NCBI RefSeq assembly: GCF_017811815.1
Contig: NZ_JADKZI010000009.1
Span: 21,311-85,310 of the forward strand
Length of the DNA: 64,000 bases
Source of the DNA: Flavonifractor sp. AGMB03687
GTDB lineage: Bacteria > Bacillota > Clostridia > Oscillospirales > Oscillospiraceae
Reading direction: 5' to 3'
Under the pieces are notes generated by a model, which was not told the origin of the DNA, searched no databases, and saw only the letters and a program-made list of their open reading frames with translations. Below are positions 24,065 to 32,480 of the stretch, in pieces. A program made the translations under genes and the position numbers. Position 1 is the first letter of the stretch, and the number at the start of each line of letters is the position of its first letter.

Positions 24065-24769
24065 TCATTGTTCAGGGGCCTCCAGCACCAGGGGAATGAG
24101 CTCCTCCAGGCGGCTGATCTCCCAGGTGGGGGCCGGATTGGGATGGGATGAAGATGGTGCAGCGGGGTGGTACCAGGCGGTATCCAGCCCCACGGCGGCG
24201 GCGCCGCCGATGTCGGTGGTCAGGTTATCCCCCACCATCAGGGCACGGCGGGGATCGGTGATGCCCAGGGCGGTCAGCACCGGGCGGAAGAAGTCGGGGC
24301 TGGGCTTGGAGGCGCCCACCTCCTCCGAGATGAAGAGGTGAGGGATGAGGCCCGCCAGGGCGGAGCGCTCAAAGCGGCCCCGCTGGGCCCGGGCCACGCC
24401 GTTGGTGAGGATGGCCAGGGTGCAGTGCTCGCCCAGCACCCGGCACACCTCCTCCGCGCCGGGCAGCAGGAAGGGCTGCTCCCCCAGCCGGTCCAGGTAG
24501 GTGCGGTTGAGGGCGGCGGGGTCGGCTTCCACCCCCAGGGCGGCAGTGAGGCGGGCAAAGCGCTCCACCACCAGCCACTCCCGGGTGGCCACCCCCTGGT
24601 CCAGCATGGCCCACAGGCCGCTGTTGATGGACACGTAGAGGGCCTCGGTCTCCGGGGTGCAGGGGATGGAGAACTCCTTCAGGGCCAGGGCCAGAGCCTC
24701 GTGCTCGGCCCGGTCAAAGTCAAACAGGGTATTGTCCGCGTCAAAGAGGACAAAGTCATAGCGATTCAT
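24065..24769 (-). CDS. HAD-family hydrolase, YjjG-type noncanonical pyrimidine nucleotidase
   Basis: The 234-residue protein shows the HAD motifs: FDADNTL with Asp10 and Asp12, a Ser/Thr motif in AILTNG, the Lys in GASKPSPDFF, and MVGDNLTTDI. The order and length match the YjjG group, house-cleaning nucleotidases that remove modified pyrimidine monophosphates. I chose ATG 24769 (MNRYDFVLFD); it overlaps the upstream ThrE gene by four bases. The C-terminal tail (PAAPSSSHPNPAP) is a short low-complexity insert. Confidence 0.85.
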   Translation of the reverse strand: MNRYDFVLFDADNTLFDFDRAEHEALALALKEFSIPCTPETEALYVSINSGLWAMLDQGVATREWLVVERFARLTAALGVEADPAALNRTYLDRLGEQPFLLPGAEEVCRVLGEHCTLAILTNGVARAQRGRFERSALAGLIPHLFISEEVGASKPSPDFFRPVLTALGITDPRRALMVGDNLTTDIGGAAAVGLDTAWYHPAAPSSSHPNPAPTWEISRLEELIPLVLEAPEQ

Positions 24770-25242
24770 GGGTGGGTTCCTCCGATCCGGCCATGGCGGC
24801 GGTTTTGATAGGTGGTGATGAGACGGGCCAGGGAGGACACCATCAGCACGCCCACCGCCAGAGCGCCCGCCATACCCAGGGTATGGAGCAGGGACTCCAG
24901 GAAGAGGGAGGTCTCCCCGCTCATGGCGTGCTCCATGGTGTAGTAGATACCGCCGCCGGGCACCAGGGGGAAGAGGGCCACCAGTAGGTAGCTGGTCACC
25001 GGGCACTTGCGCAGCCGGGCCATGATCTCCGACCAGGCGGAAATGGCCAGGGCGGCGAAAAAGGCCTGGATGATGTCGCTGTGGACCAGGGGCGCGGTGA
25101 TCAGATAGACCAGCCACCCCAGACCGCCGCCGCCGGCGCAGATGAGCATACCGGCAGCGCCGTGGATGTTGAAGAGCAGGGAAAAGCCGATGCAGGCGAA
25201 GAAGGCGTAGAAACAGGGCAGATAATAGGTAAAGGTATCCAT
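24766..25242 (-). CDS. Threonine/serine exporter, small subunit (ThrE_2/DUF3815)
   Basis: A 158-residue membrane protein with four or five hydrophobic segments and the family block ALFPLVPGGGIYYTM. Together with the next gene it makes up the two halves that are one protein in Corynebacterium ThrE, which exports threonine and serine. It lies 1 nt after the upstream ThrE_1 gene and overlaps the HAD gene. Confidence 0.88.
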   Translation of the reverse strand: MDTFTYYLPCFYAFFACIGFSLLFNIHGAAGMLICAGGGGLGWLVYLITAPLVHSDIIQAFFAALAISAWSEIMARLRKCPVTSYLLVALFPLVPGGGIYYTMEHAMSGETSLFLESLLHTLGMAGALAVGVLMVSSLARLITTYQNRRHGRIGGTHP

Positions 25243-25243
25243 G

Positions 25244-26017
25244 TCAGCCTCCCATCAGCGGCCGGATCAGACCCAGGGCCAGAGCGGTGCCCAGGGCGAT
25301 GGCCGCTCCGATGAGCAAAGCCTCAGCGGCCTTGCTGATGCCCGCCACCATGTCGCCGGCCATAATGTCCCGCATGGCGTTGGTAAAGGCGATGCCGGGC
25401 ACCAGGGCCATCAGGGCGCCGATGATGATGCTGTCCGAGTTCTGACCCACCCCTACGGCGGTGAGGGCCAGGGCCACAAAAGCGGAGGCCGCCGCGCCGG
25501 CGATGGTCTTGAAGAACAGGTTGGCACCCAGCTTGGAGGTGAGGGCCAGGCACAGGCAGATCACCATGCCGCATAGGCCACCGCACAGGCCGTCCCACAC
25601 CGAGCCTCCGTAAAACAGGGAGAACATGCCGCAGCCCAGAAAGTGGGCTGCCAGCTGGGTGGGTAGGGAATAGACCTTGTGGGTGCGCTCGATCTCCCGC
25701 ATGCTGTCCAGGGCCACCTCAAAGGGCGGGGTCTCCCGGCACAGCCGGCGGCACAGATCGTTGTACCGCTCCAGCAGGTAGATATCGGTGCCGTGGTTGG
25801 GCATCCGGCGGATCTGGGTCATGGGCTCCCCCATGGGAGAAGTGAGGCTGACGATGATGCAGTTGGGGATGGCAAAGACCTCCCCCCGCTCGGCCCCGTA
25901 GGCCTGGAGCAGGCGGCTGATGGACTCCTCCACCCGGTAGATCTCCGCGCCGCTGAACATGAGCCGGAAGCCCATTTCACTGACCATTTCCAGCAGTTCG
26001 TTGTAGTCCAGCTTCAA
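25244..26017 (-). CDS. Threonine/serine exporter, large subunit (ThrE_1/DUF1212)
   Basis: A 257-residue protein with an N-terminal soluble part (about 1-115, with GAEIYRVEESISRLLQAYG and ATPNCI-like family context) and five hydrophobic segments ending in LVPGIAFTNAMRDIMAGD, typical of ThrE_1. It is the first gene of a five-gene minus-strand operon (ThrE_1, ThrE_2, HAD, SGNH, DUF4358). Why an amino-acid exporter should be cotranscribed with a glycan hydrolase is not clear. Confidence 0.9.
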   Translation of the reverse strand: MKLDYNELLEMVSEMGFRLMFSGAEIYRVEESISRLLQAYGAERGEVFAIPNCIIVSLTSPMGEPMTQIRRMPNHGTDIYLLERYNDLCRRLCRETPPFEVALDSMREIERTHKVYSLPTQLAAHFLGCGMFSLFYGGSVWDGLCGGLCGMVICLCLALTSKLGANLFFKTIAGAAASAFVALALTAVGVGQNSDSIIIGALMALVPGIAFTNAMRDIMAGDMVAGISKAAEALLIGAAIALGTALALGLIRPLMGG

Positions 26018-26149
26018 CGGGGAGACCTCCTCTCTTCGCGCCTGAAAATCCGATGATTCCGGTTGACACCGGTTTACAGCTTATCACATTTCCCGCGGGA
26101 TATCCATACCTTTCGCGCAAATATTCCGGCCCCGCAAAAAAGGCAAGTA

Positions 26150-26178
26150 TTGATTGTAAAAATCGGATTTGGTACAAT
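26150..26178 (+). promoter_or_regulatory. Promoter of the structured leader RNA
   Basis: TTGATT at 26150-26155 and TACAAT at 26173-26178, spacer 17 nt. A start near 26185 would place the first hairpin at the very 5' end of the transcript. Confidence 0.6.
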
Positions 26179-26184
26179 AATGTC

Positions 26185-26427
26185 TACCGAATAAACCGCG
26201 ATGCGGTTTATTCGTGCGGCGGTAGCCGCGCATTCCATAAAACGGTTTAAAGCGGCCGTTTTATGGAATGTAGCCATTGTTGCAATGCGTATTTCCGTTG
26301 GTGTGTCGCACCAACGGAAGGCGCAAGGTTTGGACGATTTTGTCCAAACTTTGCGCTTGAACAAAGCCAACTCACCTTGAAAGCTGGTGCTTTCAAGGTA
26401 TCCAGCTTTGTTCCGTACGCATTACAA
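26185..26427 (+). ncRNA. Densely structured RNA or leader with cloverleaf-like junction, unassigned
   Basis: Hairpins follow one another almost without gaps: 12 bp at 26188-26214 (loop GAT); a short GC hairpin 26216-26229 (loop GGTA); 15 bp at 26231-26270. Then a closing stem (26280-26291 with 26416-26427, one mismatch) encloses three hairpins: 26293-26319 (11 bp, loop TGTCG), 26321-26356 (15 bp with one G-U), and a two-part one at 26359-26413 (9 bp outside, 11 bp inside). All lie between a promoter and the TetR gene at 26466. It could be a riboswitch-like leader, an independent RNA or an inserted palindromic repeat element. No protein is predicted here. Confidence 0.55.
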
Positions 26428-26465
26428 TATAAGGCGAAGAAAAACAAGGAAAGAGAGGTGGTCTC

Positions 26466-27152
26466 ATGCCGCCCAGAGAGAAGACGCCTGCGGAGAAATC
26501 CGCCGAGAAGGCCCGCATCCTGGAGGCCGCTCTGGACATCCTGGCGGCCGACGGCTACGAGGGTCTCACCATGCGCAGGCTGGGGCAGAAGATCGGCGCC
26601 TCGGCCACCAAGATCTACCTCTATTTTGTCAACAAGGATGAGGTCTACCTGTCGGTGGTCACCGAGGGCTACCGGCAGCTGTGCGACGCCCTCCGCCAGG
26701 CCATGGACGGCGTCAACGGCGGGGAAGCCCGCTTTGACACCTTCCTCCACACCTATCTGGAGTTTGCCTGGGCCCACCCCACCTTCTATGAGGTGATGGC
26801 CCTCAAGCAGATCCCCATGCAGGCCGACTACGTGGGCACCCCCATGGAGGCGGTGGCCCGGCGGAAGTACGAGGCGGGGATGGAGGTCTTCAACCTCACC
26901 CGGGAGGTGATGGAGGGCTACCTGCGGGAGAAGGGCTATGCTTTCCCCATGTCCCGGGACGTGGCTGCCTTCTCCATCATCGTATTTCTCAACGGCCTGC
27001 TCAATACCTACTACAACAAACTGGCCCAGACGGTTTTTTCCGATCTGGATCAGCTGCTGGACGACTGCATCCGGCTGGTGAAAAGCGCCTTCCGCAACTG
27101 CGCCCTGCCGGGGGCAGCCAACCTTGAGACAAATCAGGTGAGTGAATCATGA
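26466..27152 (+). CDS. TetR/AcrR family transcriptional regulator
   Basis: A 228-residue protein with an N-terminal TetR helix-turn-helix (about residues 14-60: ARILEAALDILAADGYEGLTMRRLGQKIG, then the TKIYLYFVNKDEVY segment) and a helical ligand-binding region. Such repressors normally control a neighbouring gene and release DNA on ligand binding. Its start follows GAGAGGTGG and lies 39 nt after the structured RNA. It overlaps the acetyltransferase gene by four bases, so the pair form an operon that it may regulate itself. Confidence 0.9.
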   Translation: MPPREKTPAEKSAEKARILEAALDILAADGYEGLTMRRLGQKIGASATKIYLYFVNKDEVYLSVVTEGYRQLCDALRQAMDGVNGGEARFDTFLHTYLEFAWAHPTFYEVMALKQIPMQADYVGTPMEAVARRKYEAGMEVFNLTREVMEGYLREKGYAFPMSRDVAAFSIIVFLNGLLNTYYNKLAQTVFSDLDQLLDDCIRLVKSAFRNCALPGAANLETNQVSES

Positions 27153-27793
27153 CGGAGGAAGAAAAGATTTTTGCCGGGAAGATGTTCGACCCCCGGCGGC
27201 AGGAGCTGAAGGATCTCAAGCACATCGCCCATGAGGCCTGCCGGACGTACAATGCCATGGACGAATACGACCCCGCCCGGGCCGACGTGCTGCGGAACAT
27301 CCTGGGGGGCGTGGGCAAGGTGTGCTACTTCCAGGGCCCGGTCCAGTTCAACTACGGCTGTCACACCTTCATCGGGGAGAACTTTTTCGCCAACTTCAAC
27401 CTGATGGTGATGGACGATGCCCGCATCTACATCGGGGACAACGTGTGCTTCGGCCCCAACGTGTCCCTCATGGCCACCAACCATCCTCTTCCCGCCCAGG
27501 AGCGTACCGGCCTGGACAACGAGGGCCGCACCACCATGGCGGAGTTTGCCCGGGAAATCCACATCGGCAACGGGGTGTGGCTGGCCTGCAACGTGGTGGT
27601 GCTGGACGGCGTCACCATCGGGGACGGGGCGGTGATCGGCGCGGGCAGTGTGGTCACCAAGGACATCCCCGCCGGCTGGCTGGCCTTCGGCAACCCCTGC
27701 CGTCCCATCCGCCCCATCACGGCGGCGGACAGCAAACGGGAGCTCATCCTGGAGGAGGACCTGGAGCACTTCGCCTGGAACCTCAACGGATAA
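27149..27793 (+). CDS. Maltose/galactoside O-acetyltransferase family protein
   Basis: A 214-residue enzyme of the left-handed beta-helix acetyltransferases, which move acetyl from acetyl-CoA to a sugar hydroxyl. The N-terminal MAC domain (EEEKIFAGKMFDPRRQEL), the catalytic histidine in MATNHP (His112) and hexapeptide repeats (IGNGVWLACNVVVLDGVTIGDGAVIGAGSVVTKDI) are all present. It is coupled to the TetR gene by an ATGA overlap. Substrate is not predictable. Confidence 0.92.
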   Translation: MTEEEKIFAGKMFDPRRQELKDLKHIAHEACRTYNAMDEYDPARADVLRNILGGVGKVCYFQGPVQFNYGCHTFIGENFFANFNLMVMDDARIYIGDNVCFGPNVSLMATNHPLPAQERTGLDNEGRTTMAEFAREIHIGNGVWLACNVVVLDGVTIGDGAVIGAGSVVTKDIPAGWLAFGNPCRPIRPITAADSKRELILEEDLEHFAWNLNG

Positions 27794-27797
27794 ACCC

Positions 27798-27836
27798 AAA
27801 AAGTGCGCACTGCTTCCTACAGCGCGCACTTTTTTT
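27798..27836. terminator. Bidirectional terminator
   Basis: GTGCGC at 27803-27808 pairs with GCGCAC at 27824-27829, flanked by A5 and T7. It separates the convergent acetyltransferase and LTA-synthase-like genes. Confidence 0.88.
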
Positions 27837-27841
27837 GCGAT

Positions 27842-29644
27842 TCAGGGATCAAAGGCTGCGCTGCGCCGCTCCTTTCCCCCGAAGAGGTTGTTGTATTGCA
27901 CACATTGGTACTCCTGGATCAGACCGGTGTAGTCGTTGGTCTCCAGGTGGCTGTGGGCCTCGCCGTCGGCATCCACGTAGCCCACGAAGGTCAGGGCGGG
28001 CAGGGTCTGCTGGAGCTGCCACAGGTAATCCTGATACCCGGTGAAGGGGATCCCGGCGTACCGCAGCAGGTAGAGGCTCAGGAAGTTCAGGCTGGTCACC
28101 TCCGGGCCCTCCTCCGGCAGGGGGTAGTTGGCCCAGATCACATAGGGCACCTGGTACTTGCCCATATACTGCGCCATGGTCATCTGGTCCTGGGTCACCC
28201 CGTAGGCCTTGTCCAGGAAGCCCTGCTCCACCGAGGGCTGATGGTCGCCGAACATAAGGATGATGGTGGGCTCGTCCTGGTTCTGGAAGTACTCCACCAG
28301 GGTTCGGAAGGCCTCATCCGTCTTGTTGGCCAGGGTGAGGTACTGCTCCGCCATGGGGTACTTGCCCGGCTCGTCGGTGAGGGTGACCTCCGCCGGATAA
28401 TTGGGGTCGGTGTAGCTGCCGTGGCTCTGGATGGTGACGTTGAACAGGAAGAGAGGCTTGCCCTCCTCCTTGTGCTCAAACTCCCAGATGACCTGCTCAA
28501 AGTCCGACTGGTCGCCCACGTAGCCGTGCTCCATGGTCTGGGGCACGTTCATGTCCTCCCCGCACTTGAAGGCGTCAAAGCCCAGGTGGGGGTAGGCCCG
28601 GTCCCGCTGCCAGGAATTGCGCTCGCCGGGGTGGAAGGCCAGGGTGTCGTATCCCTGGGCCTTCAGGATGGAGGCCAGGGAGGCGGTGGGACCCAGCACG
28701 TACTGCTGGTAGGGGATGCTGCCCGAGGGCAGGAAGGCCATGGAGTTGCCGGTGAGGAACTCGAACTCGCTGGCGCTGGTGCCGGCGCCGAACACCGAGG
28801 TGTAGGCGTGGCCGAAGATGGCGTTGTCCAGAGACTGGACATAGTCTATGACGCTCTCACTGAGCGAAAGGTTGCCGTAACTTTCAAAATCTGCCCAAGA
28901 TTCATTCATGATGGCAATGATGTTGGGCTTCTTCACCGACACCTCAGCGGGCTGGGCCGGTTCGGTCTGGTCCAGGATCTCGTCCACTGTCTCGGGGGAG
29001 TAGTTCTCTGGCACCTCTACCTCCAGAAACTCGGTGTTGCGCAGAAACACCGCCAGACAGCCCCACTGCCGGTAGGCTCCCGTGGGGTCCCACACGTCGG
29101 TCTTGACCCCCAGCTTACCCAGCTTCTCGGTGGGCAGCAAGAAGAGGAGACAGGCCAGACCCGCCGCCAGACAGGCCAGCCGCAGGGGGATCCCCTTCCG
29201 GCCGGTAATCCGCAGCCGGGCCTTGCGCCGCTTGGGGTGGAGAAAGACCACCAGGGCCGCGGCCAGGGCAATGGCCAGACCGATCTGCCAGGTGAGGAAC
29301 AGGTGGTAGTTGCCCGCCACATCGGCGGCGGTGGCCAGGGCGGAGAAGTCCCAGGGCTGGACGGGGGTGCCCCGGAAGGAGTTTACATAAAAGTTTGCCG
29401 CACCCCAGGCTCCGGCGGCGATATGGACGGCGATGGTGCAGGGGGCGATCCGCCCCAACAGGGCGCACAGCACCCAGAACAGCAGGGCCACACACAGGGC
29501 GTTGGCCAGCTGAACGGGCAAGGCCATGGCAAAGGGGTTGGTCCCGTAGGCCAGCTGCATGAGCCACACGGCAGTGAAGGGGGTAAGCAGCAGGAACGCT
29601 GCCTGCCACAGGCGGTCCTTTCGTAGGATTTCTTTGATATGCAT
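27842..29644 (-). CDS. LTA synthase family phosphoglycerol transferase-like membrane protein
   Basis: A 600-residue protein with about five N-terminal membrane segments (to about residue 175) and an extracellular sulfatase/alkaline-phosphatase-type domain. Family blocks: KPNIIAIMNESWADFE with metal-binding residues, GAGTSASEFEFLTGNS with the expected catalytic Thr region, and MFGDHQPS. Such enzymes move glycerol phosphate from phosphatidylglycerol to envelope polymers. I chose ATG 29644 (MHIKEILRK) after TAGGAG. It has a consensus promoter of its own. Which polymer it modifies cannot be told. Confidence 0.87.
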   Translation of the reverse strand: MHIKEILRKDRLWQAAFLLLTPFTAVWLMQLAYGTNPFAMALPVQLANALCVALLFWVLCALLGRIAPCTIAVHIAAGAWGAANFYVNSFRGTPVQPWDFSALATAADVAGNYHLFLTWQIGLAIALAAALVVFLHPKRRKARLRITGRKGIPLRLACLAAGLACLLFLLPTEKLGKLGVKTDVWDPTGAYRQWGCLAVFLRNTEFLEVEVPENYSPETVDEILDQTEPAQPAEVSVKKPNIIAIMNESWADFESYGNLSLSESVIDYVQSLDNAIFGHAYTSVFGAGTSASEFEFLTGNSMAFLPSGSIPYQQYVLGPTASLASILKAQGYDTLAFHPGERNSWQRDRAYPHLGFDAFKCGEDMNVPQTMEHGYVGDQSDFEQVIWEFEHKEEGKPLFLFNVTIQSHGSYTDPNYPAEVTLTDEPGKYPMAEQYLTLANKTDEAFRTLVEYFQNQDEPTIILMFGDHQPSVEQGFLDKAYGVTQDQMTMAQYMGKYQVPYVIWANYPLPEEGPEVTSLNFLSLYLLRYAGIPFTGYQDYLWQLQQTLPALTFVGYVDADGEAHSHLETNDYTGLIQEYQCVQYNNLFGGKERRSAAFDP

Positions 29645-29680
29645 AGGCGTTTCTCCTAAATCATCAGCAGATAGTCCGTG

Positions 29681-29709
29681 ATTATACGCCAAAAAGTGCA
29701 TTCTGTCAA
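29681..29709 (-). promoter_or_regulatory. Consensus sigma-A promoter of the LTA-synthase-like gene
   Basis: On the minus strand TTGACA (plus 29704-29709), a 17-nt spacer and TATAAT (plus 29681-29686), 37 nt before the start codon. Confidence 0.88.
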
Positions 29710-29915
29710 AGGTGGCACCCCCGCCTGTCCCCTAAATATCCCCCGCACATTTAGAACAAAAACATCCCTATATCCGACACAATTTGCAAGTATTCGTTAC
29801 TTTTTCGTTTAAAATAATCCCTTATACCCCTTTCAAAAAGGGCAAGAGGCAAATCGGTCCTTTCTTACGTTTTCCTTTCTGAAAGGTTCAATTTTGGAAA
29901 AGGCCTTAAAGGCAG

Positions 29916-29949
29916 AAAAAGACGGCCCGAAGTTCGGGCCGTCTTTTTT
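29916..29949. terminator. Former terminator of the ATPase operon
   Basis: A 10-bp stem (29921-29930 with 29934-29943) is flanked by A5 and T6. It lies just beyond the displaced atpD tail and so is the native operon terminator, now cut off from the operon by the island. The 206 nt from 29710 to 29915 hold no gene that I can see. Confidence 0.9.
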
Positions 29950-29952
29950 GTA

Positions 29953-30048
29953 TCATACCTCTTCCTGTTTGCCGGCAAAGGCTTCCATGGCGCGGGCGTC
30001 GGCCTCCCGCTTCTCCTCGATGGCTTCCTTCAAAAGCATATCCTTCAC
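29953..30048 (-). pseudogene. atpD: Displaced native 3' end of atpD
   Basis: Read on the minus strand, 31 codons and a TGA encode VKDMLLKEAIEE followed by KREADARAMEAFAG and KQEEV, clearly the C-terminus of V-type ATPase subunit D. The intact gene at 40555-41268 has the same VKDMLLKEAIEE but a different tail (RRDEDARAVRTFGSS...). A stop codon lies directly before this fragment and there is no ribosome site, so it is not expressed as a protein. The part left of 30030 is the original atpD end; 30031-30048 belongs to the island side and mimics atpD. Confidence 0.93.
30013..30030. other. Left attachment core of the island
   Basis: The 18-bp sequence CTCCTCGATGGCTTCCTT is identical to 40624-40641 and encodes KEAIEE of subunit D on the minus strand. 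Confidence 0.9.
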
Positions 30049-30122
30049 CTATATGGAGCCAGCGGTTTAGCTAGTGCTAATCAATCCCAAACAGCCCCAT
30101 TTATCAAGGTTTTCTCTCCCCT

Positions 30123-30162
30123 GGCCTCCCATCCACTCCCAAGGCCTCCCACCTACTCCCAA
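30123..30162. repeat. Tandem 20-bp repeat near the left island end
   Basis: Two adjacent copies (30123-30142, 30143-30162) of a GGCCTCCCA-type 20-mer differ at two positions. Between attachment core and integrase gene, such repeats are typical of integrase or excisionase arm sites. Confidence 0.65.
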
Positions 30163-30168
30163 CCTAGA

Positions 30169-30189
30169 AGCGGTAGAAATACGGTAAAA
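30169..30189. repeat. Putative integrase arm-type site, left copy
   Basis: This 21-mer, made of two CGGTARAA-like halves, recurs at 40528-40548 near the right end with 19 of 21 identical bases and the same orientation. Confidence 0.6.
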
Positions 30190-30220
30190 GCCCGGTAGCC
30201 GCTCCCCACAGCTACCGGGC
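30186..30220 (-). terminator. Terminator of the integrase gene
   Basis: A 10-bp stem (30190-30199 with 30211-30220) is followed on the minus strand by TTTT, 9 nt after the integrase stop. Confidence 0.75.
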
Positions 30221-30229
30221 CTCCATCCA

Positions 30230-31444
30230 TTAAACTGCTTTTCCACTCTCCGGGAACGGAATGACAACGGCGCTCTCTGTTGTATCTTCCGACGCAATAA
30301 ACTTATCAATCTCAGACAGTTTATCAATCTCCTTCACCTTGGTATCTTCCAAGAGGTGGACATAGATATTGTAGGTAGTCTTGACGTTGGCGTGACCTAG
30401 CTGCTCCGAGATCGCTTTAATATCCACCCCAGCTTCAAAACAGCGGGTGGCGTAGGTGTGGCGAAGTGTGTGCATAGTCGCATCCTCAATGCCTGCCTTT
30501 CGGTAAATCTTGTTCAGGCTCTCTTTTAAATTGCCATACTGGACAATTTTGTTTCTGGTGTTCCAGAATACAAGACTATCCTCTGACCATTCCAGCCCCA
30601 GCGCCGCCGCACGCTTTTTCATTTCTTCCTTATGCTCCGCTAAAATAGCAACCAACCCCGCCGTGATGACTATCGTTCGCTTGCTCGATTCGGTTTTGCA
30701 GAAGTTTTGTATCTCTTGCTTGCCGCTGTGGGTTGCGTAGTCATGGTGCAAGATGGCCTTCTTATTGACCCGAATCGTACGCTTATTCAAATCAATATCT
30801 TTCCATTGAAGCGGAATACCCTCCCCAGCACGCATACCCGTATATAGATAGGTCAGCAACATTGTCCGGTAATACTCCCCATCCAGCGCCGCAATCAGCC
30901 TCTGCTGCTCCTCCTTGGTTAGTGCCCACACATCTTTTCTATCATCCTTCGGATACGCCACGCCCTTACAGGGGTTCTTGGGTATCATCCCCAACTCTAC
31001 CGCCTGCTCCAGCGCTCCATGAATGACATTACGTACTTTGATAAAGAGAGAGAATCTAAAATTTCCGTTATCTAGCATTTTCTGGATATGATAGGTGGTC
31101 AAATCCTTTAGTGCAATCTCTCCCACATACGGCCTGATATGGACACGAAAGTTGTTTCGGTAGCTGGTCAGCGTAGACGGTGCCAAATGGGGGGCTTTGT
31201 ACTTCTCAATCCAAGTATGAATCCAATCTCCCGTTTTAATGGCTGCCTTGGAGCGGCACACTCCCACCGCTTTCTCATTCTGTAACTGCCGCATCTTCTC
31301 CACAGCTTCCGCCTGGGAGTTAAAGTAGAAGTACAAGTATTCCCTCTTGCCATTCTCCTTATAAAGCCCAGTGGGGAAAGTTACCAACCACTTCCCGTCC
31401 TTGCGCTTTCTGATGCTACCCTCACCGTTTGCTCGCTTTGCCAT
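30230..31444 (-). CDS. Tyrosine-type site-specific integrase of the island
   Basis: The 404-residue recombinase has an N-terminal arm-binding part, a SAM-like core-binding domain (about 60-150) and a catalytic domain with Arg in YTGMRAGEG, the HTLRHTYATR box, the LGH...TT motif and the nucleophile Tyr in TTYNIY. It closely resembles Tn916-type and phage integrases of Firmicutes. I chose ATG 31444 (MAKRANGEGSIRKR) after AAAGGAGG. The gene reads towards the left attachment site, the usual place for the integrase that acts there, so it likely catalyses insertion into atpD. Confidence 0.95.
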   Translation of the reverse strand: MAKRANGEGSIRKRKDGKWLVTFPTGLYKENGKREYLYFYFNSQAEAVEKMRQLQNEKAVGVCRSKAAIKTGDWIHTWIEKYKAPHLAPSTLTSYRNNFRVHIRPYVGEIALKDLTTYHIQKMLDNGNFRFSLFIKVRNVIHGALEQAVELGMIPKNPCKGVAYPKDDRKDVWALTKEEQQRLIAALDGEYYRTMLLTYLYTGMRAGEGIPLQWKDIDLNKRTIRVNKKAILHHDYATHSGKQEIQNFCKTESSKRTIVITAGLVAILAEHKEEMKKRAAALGLEWSEDSLVFWNTRNKIVQYGNLKESLNKIYRKAGIEDATMHTLRHTYATRCFEAGVDIKAISEQLGHANVKTTYNIYVHLLEDTKVKEIDKLSEIDKFIASEDTTESAVVIPFPESGKAV

Positions 31445-31514
31445 TATCGATTCCTCCTTTAAGTTTGGCGGGGTGCCGAATACCAGCACCCCACTCTGTC
31501 TGTATGTACTTCAC

Positions 31515-32480
31515 TTAAACTATCCCCGCTCGGTTGTCGGATTGTAACGCCAGCCACTCCATAAGGCAAGGACTTTTTTCTTCATCACAGTAAGAGTCTA
31601 GGAACGCAATTCCACCAAGTGCTTCCTCCTTTAGATTGTAGTTACACCAGATCCACTCTGCCCCCTCCGACTTCTTCTCGCCCACTTCACAGCTCTTGGT
31701 ATATGTGCCAAGCAGATGTCGGTGCCAGCCGTAGGGCAAAAGGTAGTAGTCGTACAGATCTGTCCCATCGTCCCTGCCTGACCAGTAACCAGATAGAACA
31801 ATCTTGGCTTGTGCGTCACGAATCTTCTTTAGTAGGTTGATGTGGTCACGCACATCAGGCATATCTACTTGATATAGCTTTCCATCACACCGCAATCCCT
31901 CCAAATAGGGCGGGTCAAGAAAGATAAACGCATTGGAGTCACCCAGCAAATGTTCTTTGTCCATCACCGCAAGGGCATTGTCGTTATAGACTCGGAATAC
32001 CTGACTATCCAGCGCCCTAAATGCCAGCGATAGCTTTAACGAGTGTTTAAGCAGATTTTCATATGCTTCTCTGTCCTTGTAGACCCATGCTCTTCCATCC
32101 GCATTGAAAGACTGACGGTTTAGAATGAATGTATCAACCGCCCATTGAAGCCTGTCCTCCCGCTTAGAGCCATATGCCGTCTGCCGTTGCTTGGCCGCTT
32201 CAAATGCTCCCCAGCTACAGCTGGTCTTCTGTATCTGTTTTAGCAGTTCCCCTCGACTCTCCGTATCTGTTGCCATCCGCCAGAAGTTCGCCATGTTGGG
32301 ATTGAGGTCATTGAGGATTTTGACTTCAAATTTTCGGCTATTCAACGCCAAAGCTCCGCTGCCGCAATACAGCTCGGCGTAGGTTGTGCAGTGGCCGGGG
32401 ATAAGGCGGGAGAGAACTCCCGCCATCCTCGCCTTGCTGCCAACATAGGAAAAGATTTGGACGCTTGCCTCCAGGCTCAT
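31515..32480 (-). CDS. D12-class DNA adenine methyltransferase, Dam-like orphan enzyme
   Basis: A 321-residue enzyme that transfers methyl groups to adenine N6. It has the D12-class layout: FSYVGSKARMAG with the SAM-binding loop, AELYCGSGALAL, a target-recognition region, and the catalytic DPPY in FIFLDPPYLEGL. No restriction endonuclease is adjacent, so it is an orphan methylase of the island that could protect it or affect its regulation. The stop of the upstream gene overlaps its start by four bases. Confidence 0.88.
   Translation of the reverse strand: MSLEASVQIFSYVGSKARMAGVLSRLIPGHCTTYAELYCGSGALALNSRKFEVKILNDLNPNMANFWRMATDTESRGELLKQIQKTSCSWGAFEAAKQRQTAYGSKREDRLQWAVDTFILNRQSFNADGRAWVYKDREAYENLLKHSLKLSLAFRALDSQVFRVYNDNALAVMDKEHLLGDSNAFIFLDPPYLEGLRCDGKLYQVDMPDVRDHINLLKKIRDAQAKIVLSGYWSGRDDGTDLYDYYLLPYGWHRHLLGTYTKSCEVGEKKSEGAEWIWCNYNLKEEALGGIAFLDSYCDEEKSPCLMEWLALQSDNRAGIV

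Noticed and set aside
26150..26465. Retron or CRISPR-like element
   Set aside because: No reverse transcriptase gene is near and hairpin sequences are all different, so neither a retron msr/msd nor a repeat-spacer array fits.
26247..26777. Minus-strand frame over the structured RNA and TetR gene
   Set aside because: Runs through the hairpins and opposite TetR; no ribosome site or family match.
27803..29626. 607-codon plus-strand frame over the LTA-synthase-like gene
   Set aside because: Shadow; the minus frame has signal, membrane segments and enzyme motifs.
29953..30048. Short independent peptide gene
   Set aside because: In-frame stop just before it and no start or ribosome site; matches the end of atpD exactly.
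30123..30162. CRISPR array
   Set aside because: Only two directly adjacent copies without spacers; better explained as integrase arm repeats.
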